Below, piece by piece: positions 22,101 to 34,940 of a stretch of DNA of 64,000 nucleotides. The first letter of the stretch is position 1. Each line of letters begins with the position of its first letter. The DNA comes from Synaphobranchus kaupii. Its lineage: Eukaryota > Chordata > Actinopteri > Anguilliformes > Synaphobranchidae. The stretch spans positions 21,215,091 through 21,279,090 of the forward strand of contig CM056376.1 of assembly GCA_029718625.1 (NCBI GenBank). Reading direction: 5' to 3'. The notes beneath the pieces are model-generated. The model had not been told where the DNA came from and made no database searches. It saw only the letters and a program-made list of their open reading frames with translations. The position numbers and the translations under genes were made by a program.

Positions 22101-22472
22101 CGTGATCATTTATAGTTCACTAAAGGTACGTAAAAAAAACTACTGGAGCTCACCCAAATACCTCGATTTCAATATTATACTTTTGAATTGAGGACAGCCT
22201 GCTATTTAATTGCAGCTACCACTTTCCATTTTAAATTCTGTCTTTCTTTAGGTAGGTAACACAATTTTGCTTGCCATATTCACTCATTACCCCAAGTCTT
22301 CTCATTTATGATGCTATTTTAAATAGCTCACATACTGGTCTTTTATTCTTAAACAGCTTTTCCAGCTTACCTTACGGAACAGAATTCATGGGCCCAGTTG
22401 GTCTATTTACAAATTAAAGGTTAAAAGTCCTGTTAAAGGTTAAAAGTTACGAGACTGCAAAATTACAACTAC
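19192..22472. other. unique non-coding stretch
   Basis: AT-rich with poly(A) and poly(T) runs near 21282-21301 and 22035-22049. The short open frames lack motifs and splice context. No transposon ends are recognised. Confidence 0.4.
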
Positions 22473-22587
22473 GGAAAATACTATTTGGACAGGTTGTGAG
22501 CTAGCGAACCTTCTGACTAGTTGAGGGGAGATGCAGTTCAGGAGTCAAGATATGTGTCAAGCTACAAGCATATAAGGTCAAAGTAAT
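22473..22587. repeat. duplicated segment, copy A left part
   Basis: It matches 24494-24597 in direct orientation, from GGAAAATACTATTTGGACAG to AAAGTAAT, with several substitutions and small indels. Copy A is then interrupted by the LTR at 22588. Confidence 0.85.
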
Positions 22588-23283
22588 TGTCATGGTTTAT
22601 GACCCTTTTTCCCTTGCGGTCGTGTTCCTCGGTCGCCACACGTGGGCGCTGCTCCGTTAGTGGAGTTTTGGCTCCGTTTTGTCTTTTCGCGGAGAAGGTT
22701 CATCAGTGTTCACAGCTGTGTGTGTTTGACCGGTGAGCTATTTAAGCCCATGTTCCCTTCGTTCTGGGCTTCGATATTGATTGTTGATTGTTTGTTTCGT
22801 ATTGTCTGGCGTTATTTTCACTGTTTTTGTGTGCGGTATTATTTTGCCCTTTCAGTGTTTAGTCGTATGATTAGGTCTAGGGTTTTAAGGAGACAGTTTT
22901 GCTCCGTTGTGCTTTGTTGGAGTTTTGCGGGACTTGCCTTTGTGCTTTGAGCTTTTAGGTTGAATTCCTTTTTTGTGTGCTCGTTTCGGTCTCCGCTTTC
23001 TGGTCTTGCCTTTGTTAGTCTGTTGCCTAGATCTTTGCCCTTTTCTGTCTCTTTCTCCTCTCTCTGTCTGCTGTCTTCCGTGAAAGCTAGAGGAGTCTTT
23101 GTTTGTGTGTATTTGTATGGTAGTTTCTTACTAATAGACAGGGCATTTTGTCATACTGACTTTAGGGCTTTATTTATTCTTGAGGCAGGGCGTTTATTTT
23201 CTATTGAGCTTGTGTTAGTCTGTTAGCCGGTAATTCCTATGCAGCTGTCCTGTTCATCCATCTGTACTTGTCTCCGTACATGG
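22588..23283 (+). mobile_element. LTR related to the solo LTR at 1661-2198, 3' end uncertain
   Basis: It starts TGTCATGGTTTATGACC, like the minus-strand LTR at 1661-2198, and shares the block GAGCTATTTAAGCCCATGTT with a TATA-like box, the following CGTTCTGG...TTCGATATT, and a distal TTGAGGCAGGGCG. Copy B of the flanking duplication reads straight through AAGTAATGAG here, so the left border is an insertion point. The right border is lost: no CA terminus or target duplication is found before homology to copy B resumes at 23291, which points to a deletion. The two plus-strand open frames inside are LTR sequence, not genes. Confidence 0.7.
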
Positions 23284-23290
23284 AGTTTTT

Positions 23291-23451
23291 TCCATTTTTT
23301 GTTCAAACCCATTAATTGTCAAGAAAACAAAGAACTTCAGTACACCATTGGCCCAATCAATCATCAATGCACATGGTAATTGTGGTTTAATTACAAAGAT
23401 ATGACCTCTGGAGCATGCAACCTATGTAATTATATTTGATATATTGAGTGT
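23291..23451. repeat. duplicated segment, copy A right part
   Basis: 161 bp identical to 24677-24837 except for two visible substitutions and no indel. Much more similar than the left part of the same duplication. Confidence 0.95.
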
Positions 23452-24493
23452 GATTGCAAAAGTAAACCGATTTCTCATGTTAGACATGCTTAGTATAATT
23501 GACATCAATGTTGGTAGATGAAATAGAGGGATGGTCAGAAGTAGCGTGTGGTTCCTCCAGCTGAATGACAGCTTTACATTGTGTAGACAGATGCTTGCAG
23601 ATCATAGAACTGAACCCAGAAACTGAAAATAAGTGATGTAATGTATAACTGAAACAAAGGAGAAGTGAAATAATGAAAAGACTACATCTAAGAAACACAA
23701 GGTGTCTGATGTAGGTGTGTAAGTATTGTATTTCTAGAGACAAGAATTCACAGACCCATCCATTAACTATACATATCTACCTAACAAGCCTACTAAGAGT
23801 ATTTGTTTATGCTATGCTTTAGTGGACAAGGATTAGTTGGTAATGAATGTGAGCAGCTGCAAAGGTAATCCTCATCCTGCTTTAGTCTGATAATGGAACA
23901 TTACCCTTGTGCATATAATTCAAAACGGGGGGGGGGGGGGAGAAGCCATATTGTACAATCCTAGAAATATGTGTGTCTTCTTTCTACCATGTAGTGCCAG
24001 AGGTTAGCTGTCTGTCTTGCCTTCAATCCATGTCTGTTCTGATAGTTTCACAAGTGGTCAGTTTCTTCAGTCTGGTACTTTTGGCAGCTCTGTTTGCATA
24101 ATTTAGAGAGAACTTGGGTTTCATCGGCACCTTCAATCAATCCTTGTCAAAATCCAACAGCCGTTTCTAATAAAAACTCAGACAGAAATGAGAACTGCCA
24201 ACCTATAGGTGCTCTTTTTCCAACAACTATGCAAACTGAAGATCAACTGGTCAAGCCTGTACTTTCTCAGAAATATTTGTCTGCTTCAAAAATGACAGAT
24301 GTATTCTCGTTGTAACTGAATCGGCTTTCAGGAAAGAGTCACACCAATGATGACACTTTAACAATATATTATCAACAAAAAATAAAATAAATACATAAAA
24401 TAAAATAAAATCCCCTGGCTATGTCTTTGCAATGTGGTAATAGGCCCACATAGGCTCATTAATTTAACATCTGTATTGGGGGGGATCTATTTG
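23452..24493. other. unique sequence between two duplicated copies
   Basis: Non-coding, with a G run at about 23927-23940 and an A/T-rich stretch at 24376-24411. No other feature is seen. Confidence 0.4.
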
Positions 24494-24597
24494 GGAAAAT
24501 ACTATTTGGACAGGTTGTGAGCAAGCTAACCTTCTGACTAGAGGGGAGATGCAGTTCAGCAGTCAAGATATGCGACAAGCATATAAGGTAAAGTAAT
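24494..24597. repeat. duplicated segment, copy B left part
   Basis: It matches 22473-22587. It is uninterrupted at the point where copy A received the LTR and so serves as the empty site. A short repeat, TAATTTAAC followed by GTATTGGGGGGG, precedes this part (about 24463-24483) and recurs after it (about 24649-24671). Confidence 0.85.
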
Positions 24598-24676
24598 GAG
24601 TCAAAAATATGAACCAGCACAATAATTTTAGATGTTTCCACAAGCTTAATTTAACGTATGTATTGGGGGGGTCCAT

Positions 24677-24837
24677 TCCATTTTTTGTTCAAACCCATTA
24701 ATTGTCAAGAAAACAAAGAACTTAAGTACACCATTGGCCCAATCAATCATCAATGCACATGGTAATTGTGGTTTAATTACAAGGATATGACCTCTGGAGC
24801 ATGCAACCTATGTAATTATATTTGATATATTGAGTGT
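24677..24837. repeat. duplicated segment, copy B right part
   Basis: 161 bp, about 99% identical to 23291-23451. Confidence 0.95.
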
Positions 24838-27800
24838 ATTGTCTGTTACTAATCCCATGTCTCCAATTGTTACTTAAAGCTAAGGTTAACCAAAAATCAT
24901 GAATTTGCAATGATACACATCCTTGGGGTGCTGACAGCCATGGCATTACCCCAAATAAATATTGACAACAACTCTGAAACTTTGTCTTGTGTTCAGCCAA
25001 CCATCAGGCCGTTTCACACAACCCGACATTCGCACATGACTAGAAAGGGGGGATATACAAATATAAAATGTAATGAGACCAAGAAAAAATTATTGGAAAA
25101 GGAGTTAAAGTTAGCTGAGGTAAAGTTAGCAGCATAGCTAGATATGTTAGCTAGACATGTCTTTTAGTTTGGCTCACTATACTGTAGCAAAACTAGCAGC
25201 ACACTATGCCAGGCAAAATAAACTCAACATTTACTTACTTGTTGTGCTGAAAGTAGCAAGGCATCTTCCATGACGAAGTTGAATAGGCTCCTCAAGGTTA
25301 ATACAAAGCCTACATATATGGCCTCACCATAGAAATATTACTGGTATTGCTTTCCCCAATGATAACTAGCTACATCAGCTGCAGAGAAGTACATTGTGCA
25401 AACTAGCAACCACAGCCATGCACATGTGTGACATCTTTAACTTATTTGCATATCAATTGAATATCCACACCGTCTTATAAACCAGACTAAGATCAGAGAC
25501 AGGCCTGTCGAAAATGTAGCGGTTTTCAAGGTTTATTGATTTTTTCTCACGTTAATTGTGCACATAGTTGACTGCATACACACCTTGAGTATAACATGAA
25601 AATTACAGGTTTCCTTTAGCTTTAACAATAATGACAACTGAGTGACCATTTTTAGTCTCAAGTGTAAAGAGATAGCTTTTTTATGTCACTCTCAGAGGAT
25701 TATAAACATGGTAATGAACAACATATCACATGTGGTACTCACTATGGAACACTGCATTTTTAGAATAAAAAACAAAAAAAAGATGTGTAGAAGCTGTGGT
25801 AGACAGCATTGTCTCATTGAGATCCAGGCTATGTGTAAAATTCCATAAATAACTTGCATTTGAGAAATGGAACATAAAAAGCCTATTCCGATGTGATATA
25901 TATTCTGCATCATTTTCAACCATCATTGTTAATAGACCATTTCACTCCTATTTGCTCAATTAAAAAATTACCTCAAAATGGAAGAGTAATTTTCATGGAA
26001 TCACATATTATGAATTTACTGGCTCATTAAAAGAATAAAGTGCATTTACATGACCACTCTACAAACACAAATTGATATTTTGAACGTGGATATTTGTCTG
26101 AAGATGAAAGAGCCTTTACCCCAGATTATGATGCCCTGAATAACCAAACAGTTGCCCATTCAAAAATAAAGGCCTTAGAGGGCTAAATATTACCTTATAA
26201 TGTAATTAGTAAAAATGATCTCAAGTCAATTTCAAGTCAATTGTTGGTAGTATTTTACCAAGTCTTTGCCAAATGTGTATGACTGTAATTAAAATGGAGG
26301 ATAAAGATAATTTCCAATTATACAGTATATTACACAGTTCCAGCATAAATGTGTTTTCTGAAAACCATGAAGGGTCATAACTCATAACTCCAAAAGAACG
26401 CAATTTCATTCTTCATTAAGTCTCCTAAAACTGTTATTGTGGTGACACTGTTTTACGAGTGTTTGTTTGCAGGCGATTGCACGCCTGATCTTTAAAAAGA
26501 CATGCAGCAATCAGTGCTTCGACTGAGCCAAAGTAACATGTGGATTGCGCTCCTTCGAGAGACTCTTCAAGCTCTGGTCTGTGAGATCCAGGTGTTCTGT
26601 GGGGGCCGGCTCCACACAAGCCCAGCACCACCTTCCCCACTTCCTGCTTCCTGCTCATCCACGGGAGCGGCTCCAGCAGCGTAAATCATGTAAACTGGGC
26701 CGTGGGGGAGTCTACTGGATTTACACAGGGATATGACACATGACTTGAAGCCCACATGAAAGATCTGCTTCATGGTCTATAACAGGCTTTAAGACGGCAA
26801 TGTGAGACTCAACGATTAATATTCCGAGGACAGGCAAAGTGAGGAGTTCAAACATTCCATTTCACTTTCAACTTCAACCGATGTTGAAGCGTGTGCTTTT
26901 TTTGTTGTTATTTTCCAGGTTGGTGTGACAGATCATATTTCATTTGGTCCACCAAACACGGAGCAGTCAATTTAAAAAAAAAAAAAAAAAGAAAGCTTGT
27001 CATGTATAAAATTCTATCAGCATAATAATTGTTGCAGACTAGCATGTGCATGCAACAGATAAGGATGGAACCCTTAAAAATGATTTTTTAATTTTGTATA
27101 ATCAAGAGCATGAGGGTTGTATTGTTTAAAACAGACTAGCCCCCATTTTATACATTTCACTGTTTTACTTGCATAATTCATTTTCAAAGTGTGTATTTTT
27201 CCCCCCAGATTTGTACGTTTGTTCCTTGTTATAAAAACATACACTGGTTGTTCTCTTGAAAATGGATAGGACATGAAGATAGGTTAATTGTTCTTGACTC
27301 TCTCTAATTGTTTTGTCTGTATTTCTACAGCATCAACCATATGATGCTTTAGAAATGTTTGATTAGAAGTCTTTTTTAGTACAATTTTGAAGAAGCTTTA
27401 AATGTTTTTTTTTCTGTGACACAAGGTAGTACAGTGATGGCCATTTTACAGGTTCTAGGTTTTGGCCCTGAAAAGTCAGCAGAGATATAATTTCCTTTCC
27501 ACTCATACAGCCTTTTCTATTTGAGCCAACCAGCCATTTAGCTTTTCAGACTCCAGCAGGGGAGACTTAATGTGGGTTAAGAGGAGAACAGTAACGTCTT
27601 CTGACAAATGACGCCATTGACGTGCAGACGGTTTTTGAAAAGTCAGTTGCATCTTGGGCTTTGGTCAGTTTCTTGGCACGCACACACCGCCGTGCCAGTG
27701 GCTTTGCATCTCTTTAAGGGGCAGCGCGAGACTGCTCTCTCCTGAATGAGCAGTTGGGCCCGCAATCTGGCAGGGCCTTGGGTGACGATGAAGATACCAT

Positions 27801-30800
27801 CTCCGTGGGCCATCGTTTCTGGCGAGCACCACCACAGGCACATTTCACACAGACCTGCCTGCATTGATCATTCTGCCAGCCTCTAAATGACTCCAGTTGC
27901 CCACATTCCAAAAACTCCAGTCATCGCTCCCCCTCCCCATTCATCTCATGCAAAAGAAAAGTTGATTTGGTAAGGGCCCACAATGCCACTCATCCACTGT
28001 GTGGCTGATAACCTTGGAACTATCCCCAGAGAAGGTTGTGTGGAGAATGAAGAGCGGGGGGGGGTAGGGGGGGCTTGTGGAGGGGGGCAGGGAACGCATT
28101 TCCGAACTGAACATCCCATTAATCAATATTTGGAAATCATTTGGAATCTATTTTGAATCGCTTATCTGGCCTGGGCCATGCCCCCAGAGTTCTGCTATCA
28201 AGCTCGCTCTAGCCAATCCCAGGCCCGGCTTCCCATGTTCGCGCATCGCATCCCCGAGGACCTGATCTCTGTCTGATGTCTTTTTGATTGCAGACCATCA
28301 CAGTAATCAATCATCTGTACACAGATGGTATTAATTTGATGATGCACTGACTCCCAATTAACTGTGTATGTCAGCAGCACAGGCTTTGAATGAGAAGCAT
28401 TCTCAGAACGTTCTGATCAGAGGACACTGGGCCGCTAGTTAATTAATTTCGAAGCAACGAACCAAACGGCACAAATCCTGGCAACCCCAAAGTGGGAAAA
28501 TTATAAGTTGAGCAGTGAGAATTTGGCAGGGGGGACTGTGCAAGGGTTCTGGAGGAGAGCTTTTCTGCAAGCAGGGAGAATGGAGAAAGCTGCTCTATTC
28601 AGTCAGACCGTATATTTTGATGCTGCAATAACTGCTCATGAATCATTTTATATCCCGCTCTAAATTTTACATCCAGCTCTCAGGTCGTAATAAATTATAG
28701 AAACCAGAGTGCCCAAATCATGTTCCAGCAACAAAACCGGCGTAATTCCTTTTCTTCAAACAGAGACTAACTGTGATGGAAGATGTCCACAGCAGGCTTA
28801 AATATACTTCCACTGTATCCTGCGCTAGTCTCTGCTTGTACTGTCAAGTGTAATAACAAAGCCCCCTTCAGTTTTTCAGATGGCCCAGTTTGGTTCAATT
28901 CCCGTTGTTTTTAGTACATATGCACTTAACTGAGACCCCTCAACTGTGCATGTCCATTATATTGAGGATATGCACATCTCACAGTGCTGTAACATGATAA
29001 CAAGTATAAACCATGCTTTCCTGGCTCAGTCGACGCATTTTCAGCACTGAAACTGAGTTTTCTAGGTTTTCTAGGTTCCAAATACAGTGAAAAAATGAAA
29101 GAGGGCATTACATGTGAAACATGATGGCGTGGCATGATGGATGTTGGATGGTTTTTGGCTGCATTTATAGCTCAGGATCTGAACACGAGGCCACTATGTA
29201 TTCCGCACTGTACTAGAGTATTCTGGAGCAGAACCTCTTAAACACCTAAAAGCTCGAGATGGTTGGAACGAACCCGACGTGAGCCCTGCTTGTAAGAAAG
29301 CCACAGCGTGACTTCTGCCATGATCAAATGTCCTTTTGATTCTAAATGTAGCAACAACAACAAACAAAAAAGAATAAATTAGCAGGGCGGCACTTACGTT
29401 TTCACAGCAATTTCTCTTACATCGTAAATCTCTCTAGAGCGCGTGCTAAATGAATGCGATGCAATGTAATGTCAGCTGCGCTGTCATCATCTAAAATAAC
29501 ACCAATGCTCATTTTGACATCACAGCTGCTCCAAAACCTGTTTATTGCTCAGAACCATTATGGGTTCATCAAAGCTTCTTAAGCAGTCCTGCCAAATGAA
29601 ATTGGGATGGTTTGGCGGCCAAGTCATTGTGATGATCGGTACCAGCATTCCAGTGTATTCCAGTCTAAAGGCAAAACAGTTCGGCCTGAGTTAATAATCC
29701 AAGTGTAAAGCAGCCACAATAAAGCACGGATGTGACAGTGAAATATTGCCGCAGATGTGATGCAAATTCACATTTTAATAGCAGAAATAAGTGCCATACC
29801 TGCTGCTTTTGGGAACGTCTTATAAGATACCGCCTTGTGTGTTATTCTTGATAATTACCCGCCTGTTCCTATCCCCAATAGATGCCACGTCCCGTCACGC
29901 ACGGATGCTGCTTTAATGCAGGGCCTGCTGACACCTTTCACATTAGTTTGAAGTGTAGCATGTGTGGGCACACCAATTTAACATGTCTATATATGGGATG
30001 GGATTTTTTTTTCGCCGGTTTTGGGGGAGGGGAGGGGGTCGTTGGTCCTAGAGAATGGAGATGCTGCTCTATGACAGTTTTTGTGTTTAGACAGTAAAGA
30101 TGTCACTCATCATTAACATAATAGTGTAGTGTGAATACTAAATAAGGAACAGTTATTGTTTTATAGATTATTCACATGAAAAAAATGCACCATCCAAAGG
30201 TTTATTAATTATCCAGGATCAAAGCACTCGTCTCCTGCAACTGTGTGGGGACACGCAGGTGGCTTCAAAGCCATTGCAGGAATACATCAGAGCTGATTAA
30301 ACTGAGATGTTGGCCTGATACCACGCACCCACAGGTCCCCTGACTGAACCGGAATCACGTCACATCCTGCATCCTCTGTCACAAACTGAGGTGCATTTGG
30401 CACACTCATCGCATTTCCAGAGAAAATGGATGCTGACCGAAAATTAAATTGTGGCTGTCCTTGTTGGGCTTGCCAATTAGGAACATATTATACAATCCAT
30501 TCATCACTTTGCCGTGGAGCTGCAGCAGATTTTCCCAGCTCTATATAATATGCTTCAAACAGACTGAGCACATTTTTAGAGATGGACAATGGCCTGGATC
30601 CAGTTATCATGTGTCCTTGACTTTAACTTACTAATGACTGACAGCGTTCACAAATACAGTTTGGCAAATTCAGCAATCACTGAATAACTCCACAAATGTG
30701 TTAGCGAAGGAATGAAAACACCCTCTTTACTTGTAAGCAAAACGTTGATAACAAATTGATTTAATCCAAGCCAACATCTGTGCTTAAAGGAAAAATTATT

Positions 30801-31157
30801 ATGGCAGTAGTATCTTGACAATCTTGAGTTTTTCAATCTCACTCTCACCGCCATCCACATCCTGCTCTGCCCCCATCCACTAGCATTTTATCCCACTGCC
30901 ACCTGTGTGTATGTCATCTTCAACCACAATGCCTAGGAAAAAATTCCCTGTGTCAGGTGCCAGCAATAGATTTACAAAGGCTTATTTGACAATTGTACAG
31001 ATATCAAAGTAATACAGAATTGATACTCAACCTCAACTGCTGCTGAAAGCACCAGAATTCACAATTTTTATTACATGAGAAGAATAATGCAACAATGGAA
31101 AATTTCCACAGAGGCCAAATGAAGAGGAAGAAGACCCATTACTAGATGTTGAACTTT
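24838..31157. other. long unique non-coding stretch
   Basis: No transposon ends or credible exons seen. TTAGC-rich short repeats lie at 25105-25165 and a poly(A) run at 26972-26990. Blocks near 27590-27930, 28080-28450 and 30230-30620 have mixed composition and homeodomain-like AT cores (TTAATTAATT at 28438) and could be conserved regulatory elements. That is inference from composition only. Confidence 0.35.
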
Positions 31158-31490
31158 AGAATTCAAATGAGGTTTGAATTTAGTTAGAATTTTTTTAATA
31201 ATTTTATTAGCAAATGACCTGTACCTTGACTCCCCCTGTAGCAGAATGCATGTTATTTTCCATGTTTTAATTTTAGAATTCAAATGATGTTTGAATTTAG
31301 TTTGAATTTTTTAAATAATTGTATTAGCAAATGACCCGTACCTTGAATCCCCCTGTAGCAGATTACATGTTATTTTCCATGTTTTAATTTTAGAATTCAA
31401 ATGATGTTTGAATTTAGTTTGAATTTTTTAAATAATTTTATGAGCAAATGACCCGTACCTTGAATCCCCCTGTAGCAGAGGATATTTTTC
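31158..31490. repeat. minisatellite, about 2.8 copies of 117 bp
   Basis: The anchor AGAATTCAAATGA starts at 31158, 31275 and 31392, giving an exact 117-bp period. Copies share TAGCAAATGACC and CCCCCTGTAGCAGA. Copies 2 and 3 are more alike than copy 1. The array ends in GTAGCAGAGGATATTT. Confidence 0.95.
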
Positions 31491-32407
31491 ATCAAATATT
31501 TGGCAGGGACCTACAGGACCTAGCGAGTCTTAGGCCCATCACAGGGCTCGAGCTTGGAGCTAAGAGTGAACGCCTACCTTCCTCATCTCCCTCTCCCTCT
31601 ACTGGTTACCAATCACAACTGAAATACTGATGCCACCATTTTAACCACATGCCACCATTTAAATAGACTCTGCAAGCCTATTCATGCCCTGCATTTTCTG
31701 TCTGTCCCTCCCCTGCAAGGCTCCAGGGCAACCCATTGGCTGGAATTCAATCAATATTTGTCCTAACAAATAAATGCAATAATTATTTTATTTTCTTCAC
31801 AAACATGGTTTGTCGAGTTTAGCAATTGTCGAATTGTGAACAAAAAGTGTAACTTTTGCATTTACTTGTAAGTAAAAGATAAGGACAAATGTTAATTGAA
31901 TACAGGCCATCCTAACAGGTAGCAGAGAGCCAACACCATGTGACGTATCCCTTAAGATTGCACTCAAGTTTGATTCGGTTTACAAAAATATTGGCCTTCA
32001 AGCAAACCTTTGGCATTGTTGCCACATGTTTGCGACAAGCTCATATTTCCACATGCAAATTAGCTGTGAGGGAACTGCCATTCACTTCTGGCAAAGTTTT
32101 TAGTTCACCACTACTGGCAAACTCTGACAAACCTCTGGCAACATTCTGTGGTAAACAATTTAGTTTGCAGCAAATGCGCTTCATATTAGCTGCAGGTTTA
32201 TGGCAAACTATCCAGTTTTGTAAGGGAGGGGCTGTTGTATGCAACTTATTGTGAAAATGTATTTTTTCACAACATGAAAAAGTGCTAATTCCAAATAAAG
32301 TGGTTGATGAAGTGACAGAACACCCATGTTGATATGTACGCTACATTAAAATATGCTATTATGATGTATACTTACATTTTTAATAAGTAAATTAATAATA
32401 GCATTGG
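31491..32407. other. no recognisable feature
   Basis: Non-coding. A region with repeated TGGCAAACT-like words lies at 32000-32220, perhaps an old decayed repeat. Confidence 0.35.
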
Positions 32408-33003
32408 TGTCACGTCCAGTGCCGCTGTCCCGACTTCCTGGTTTTCCGTTTCTATGTGCATTCCGTTCCGTGTTTTCCCTCTCTCCTTCCATTTTGTGTC
32501 TCCACTTCCCTGCACCTGAATTGTGTTTCCTCATGTGTTCTCGTCTCACCTGTTCCTCGTTGTCTCGTCAGTACTCTGGCATATAGGCTCCCCGGTTTCT
32601 TTGTTCTGTGCCAGATCGTCTTGTGTTTGTCGTATTTCCTTCCAGCGTTTTTGTTGTTTACTGCCTGTTCCCGACCTGCTCCTCAACCTTGTGTTCAGTC
32701 CTGTGTACACGTCCAGTTTGTCTTCTCCTGCCTGTCCAGCCCGTTCCTGTCCAGCCCAGCTCCTGTTATTCCTGCCTGCCTTGCCTTCCTCGTCCTAGCC
32801 CTGCTCCTGTTCCTGCCCTTCGCCCTCTTGATCCCCTGCTCTGACGGATTCCCCGGTTCTGACCCCTGCCTGTCCCTGGACTTCGCTTTAGCCTGTCTGC
32901 TGCCCTGTGTGGGTAGTCTTGCTCAATAAATACACTCTTTGGTGGAGTTTTCTACGAGTTTGCCTCTGAGTCTTGCATTTTGGGTCCAATCCCAACCATA
33001 ACA
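32408..33003 (+). mobile_element. solo LTR (596 bp)
   Basis: It starts TGTCACG and ends CATAACA. The flanking pentamers ATTGG (32403-32407) and ATTGA (33004-33008) agree at four of five bases, consistent with a 4-5-bp target duplication. A TATA-like GGCATATAGG lies at 32578-32587 and a poly(A) signal CAATAAA at 32923-32929, so the promoter and polyadenylation parts are in the expected order. The centre is rich in CCTGCC/TGTTCC words. No gag or pol flanks it. The long proline- and cysteine-rich plus-strand frames are by-products of this composition. Likely Gypsy-type, family unknown. Confidence 0.78.
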
Positions 33004-33247
33004 ATTGAAGACCTGGGTGCTAAAAGTACTGAAGTCACATTTTTAGATGATTCAAGTTGAGCATAGAAACATGTTGTATTTGTTGAGCTCTATAAATATT
33101 GTTAACAGAAAAGGTGCCTAAGTCTCTTTTCTCCACTATGGGAACAACAGGTTATGGCTGATTTCATGGATCAATGATATTTTCGGATTTTATTTTCTCA
33201 AAATAGACATTTTGTGAGTACTTTTAGCTCCAGGGTCTTCAATTGGT
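33004..33247. mobile_element. foldback element abutting the solo LTR
   Basis: The left arm ATTGAAGACCTGGGTGCTAA is the imperfect complement of the right arm that ends GGTCTTCAATTGG (33213-33245); both continue into AAAGTACT. The arms are about 30 bp and flank roughly 180 bp with no coding frame. The LTR at 32408 ends exactly where the left arm begins, so it was inserted at or in the terminus of this element. Confidence 0.6.
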
Positions 33248-34884
33248 ACACTATATACAGGGGTCGAAAGTTGTTCTTTTTAAGAAACTTGTATGTTGTA
33301 AATGTAGCATTTAAATTTTTAGTTCAGCAAACAAGATGGAAACATTTTTACATAGATGTGATTTTAAAAGTAGCTTTTTTCTGAAACCTTACATAATTTT
33401 TTTTATGTACCAACATCTCATTTATTATGACATTATAAAATGTCCTATTTTTGCTCACGAGCATACCAGACCATGGGTTCTTCTGCATGGTGCCTCAGAT
33501 GACCTCAAAGACAAGGGGGGAAAAAATAACTTTTCCCATTTTAGTATTAAGCTCTATGTACCTGACCTCATTTATACAGCAGAACTGTATTTCTGGAATG
33601 CTCCACTGGGATGGACTTCATTCTTTTTAATGGTTTTGTGTTTTGCTTGAAATATGACAACGTTGTTCATCACTCCACTTCTTTACTGTTTGTTTGACTA
33701 TAAACGAGTTGCTGAAAAATGTTCACTTCCTTTTTTTTTTTTTGCAAACCTCAGAACATCATGCCCTTACAGCATCAGACACATCTTTCCAAATTGCCAA
33801 TTTATATATCACAGGGAAACTTTGATTCTATTACCTGTGACACCTCTCTTCCCTTCAGTGCCATTACCCAGACAGAAGCCTCAATTTCTCATCTTTTTAA
33901 AGTAAGATTTCCTTTGTTAAAGCATGTGCTTGGGGGTAACTGTCGGTTGTGTCTTTTATTCCGTGCTGACAAGCACAAATGCACAACTAAAAAGACCTGC
34001 AGGAAGTGTTACTTTTATACTTGATTTGCATGTATACGATTCAGGCATTCTTCATCTTTTGGGAATACAGAGATTCTGTAGTTGATAAATATGCAATTGG
34101 TTCAAATGCTGGAACACATCATATGGTAATGATACATAATAGTCAAGCTACATTTAGTTGAAAAGACTTACAGTGCATTTACCCCAGATAGCACACGAGC
34201 TTGAGGGACAGTGACGTGGCATTCAAGGAGAAAGAGCATGTGTGGAATGTATGGAATAAGTCCACATACTGCCATTGTGGAGAGATACCACAGTAAAAAA
34301 AAATAAAATAACATGATTATTTTTTAAATCACTATCCAGTTTTGTGTAGATTACATCTGTAGGTTAGTAAGCAGCCTAAATATGTTGATAAGACTTATAT
34401 TACAGCAATACTCTTAATATATGGAAAGATTTTTAGAAGATTGAGTTTAGGACCTTTGAACACACCAATGAAAACTCTTTGTTCTTAACTTTGTCTTTGA
34501 CAAACAAATAGAAATACAAATTTTTCTTCACAAACCTGGCTCAGCAAATTTAAGTCAAATTCAAGAGTCCATGCCAGTCCGAGAATTACAAAATGGCACT
34601 TCTGCTCAAACCATTAGACATTGTTTTAAAAAACCTTAACCTCCTACACAGCCAAATTCTGCATGAATATAAACTACATGCTGTAACTAGTGAGTGGCTA
34701 ACACCATTATCAAAAACAAAGCCAAAACAGTAGTAGTTTTACCAGTATTTGTTAAAGATTATAATCCATGTGCAATATGTGACAATTGTAGACATCATTT
34801 TCAGCGGGGGGAAATGGTGTTGTTGGCGGGGGCTACGGACAACCGCTCTGTAGGTTGCCACTAATTATTCCACAGGGTTTAAGA
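33248..34884. other. no recognisable feature
   Basis: AT-rich. Two overlapping plus-strand open frames (33336-33650, 33654-34024) have no domain or splice context and low-complexity composition. A mixed Cys/Lys tail occurs near 33990-34023, but no known motif is supported. Confidence 0.35.
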
Positions 34885-34940
34885 ACGTCCAAATGAAACG
34901 TCCAAATGAAACGTCCAAATGAAACGTCAGAATGAAACGA
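34885..34940. repeat. short minisatellite, 13-bp unit x 4
   Basis: ACGTCCAAATGAA is repeated three times exactly and once as ACGTCAGAATGAA. Confidence 0.95.

Noticed and set aside
22642..23226. two consecutive hydrophobic plus-strand frames resembling membrane proteins
   Set aside because: They belong to an LTR. The same peptide fragments appear from the related LTR at 1661-2198 on the other strand.
32456..32929. 157-codon Cys/Pro/Ser-rich frame that might look like a secreted protein
   Set aside because: It lies wholly inside the solo LTR at 32408-33003, whose CCTGCC/TGTTCC words create the composition.
33336..34024. two neighbouring frames as exons of a host gene
   Set aside because: No splice consensus at sensible places, no recognisable domain and AT-driven composition.
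34885..34940. possible CRISPR-like or protein-binding array of ACGTCCAAATGAA
   Set aside because: The units are directly adjacent with no spacers and only four copies. A simple minisatellite.
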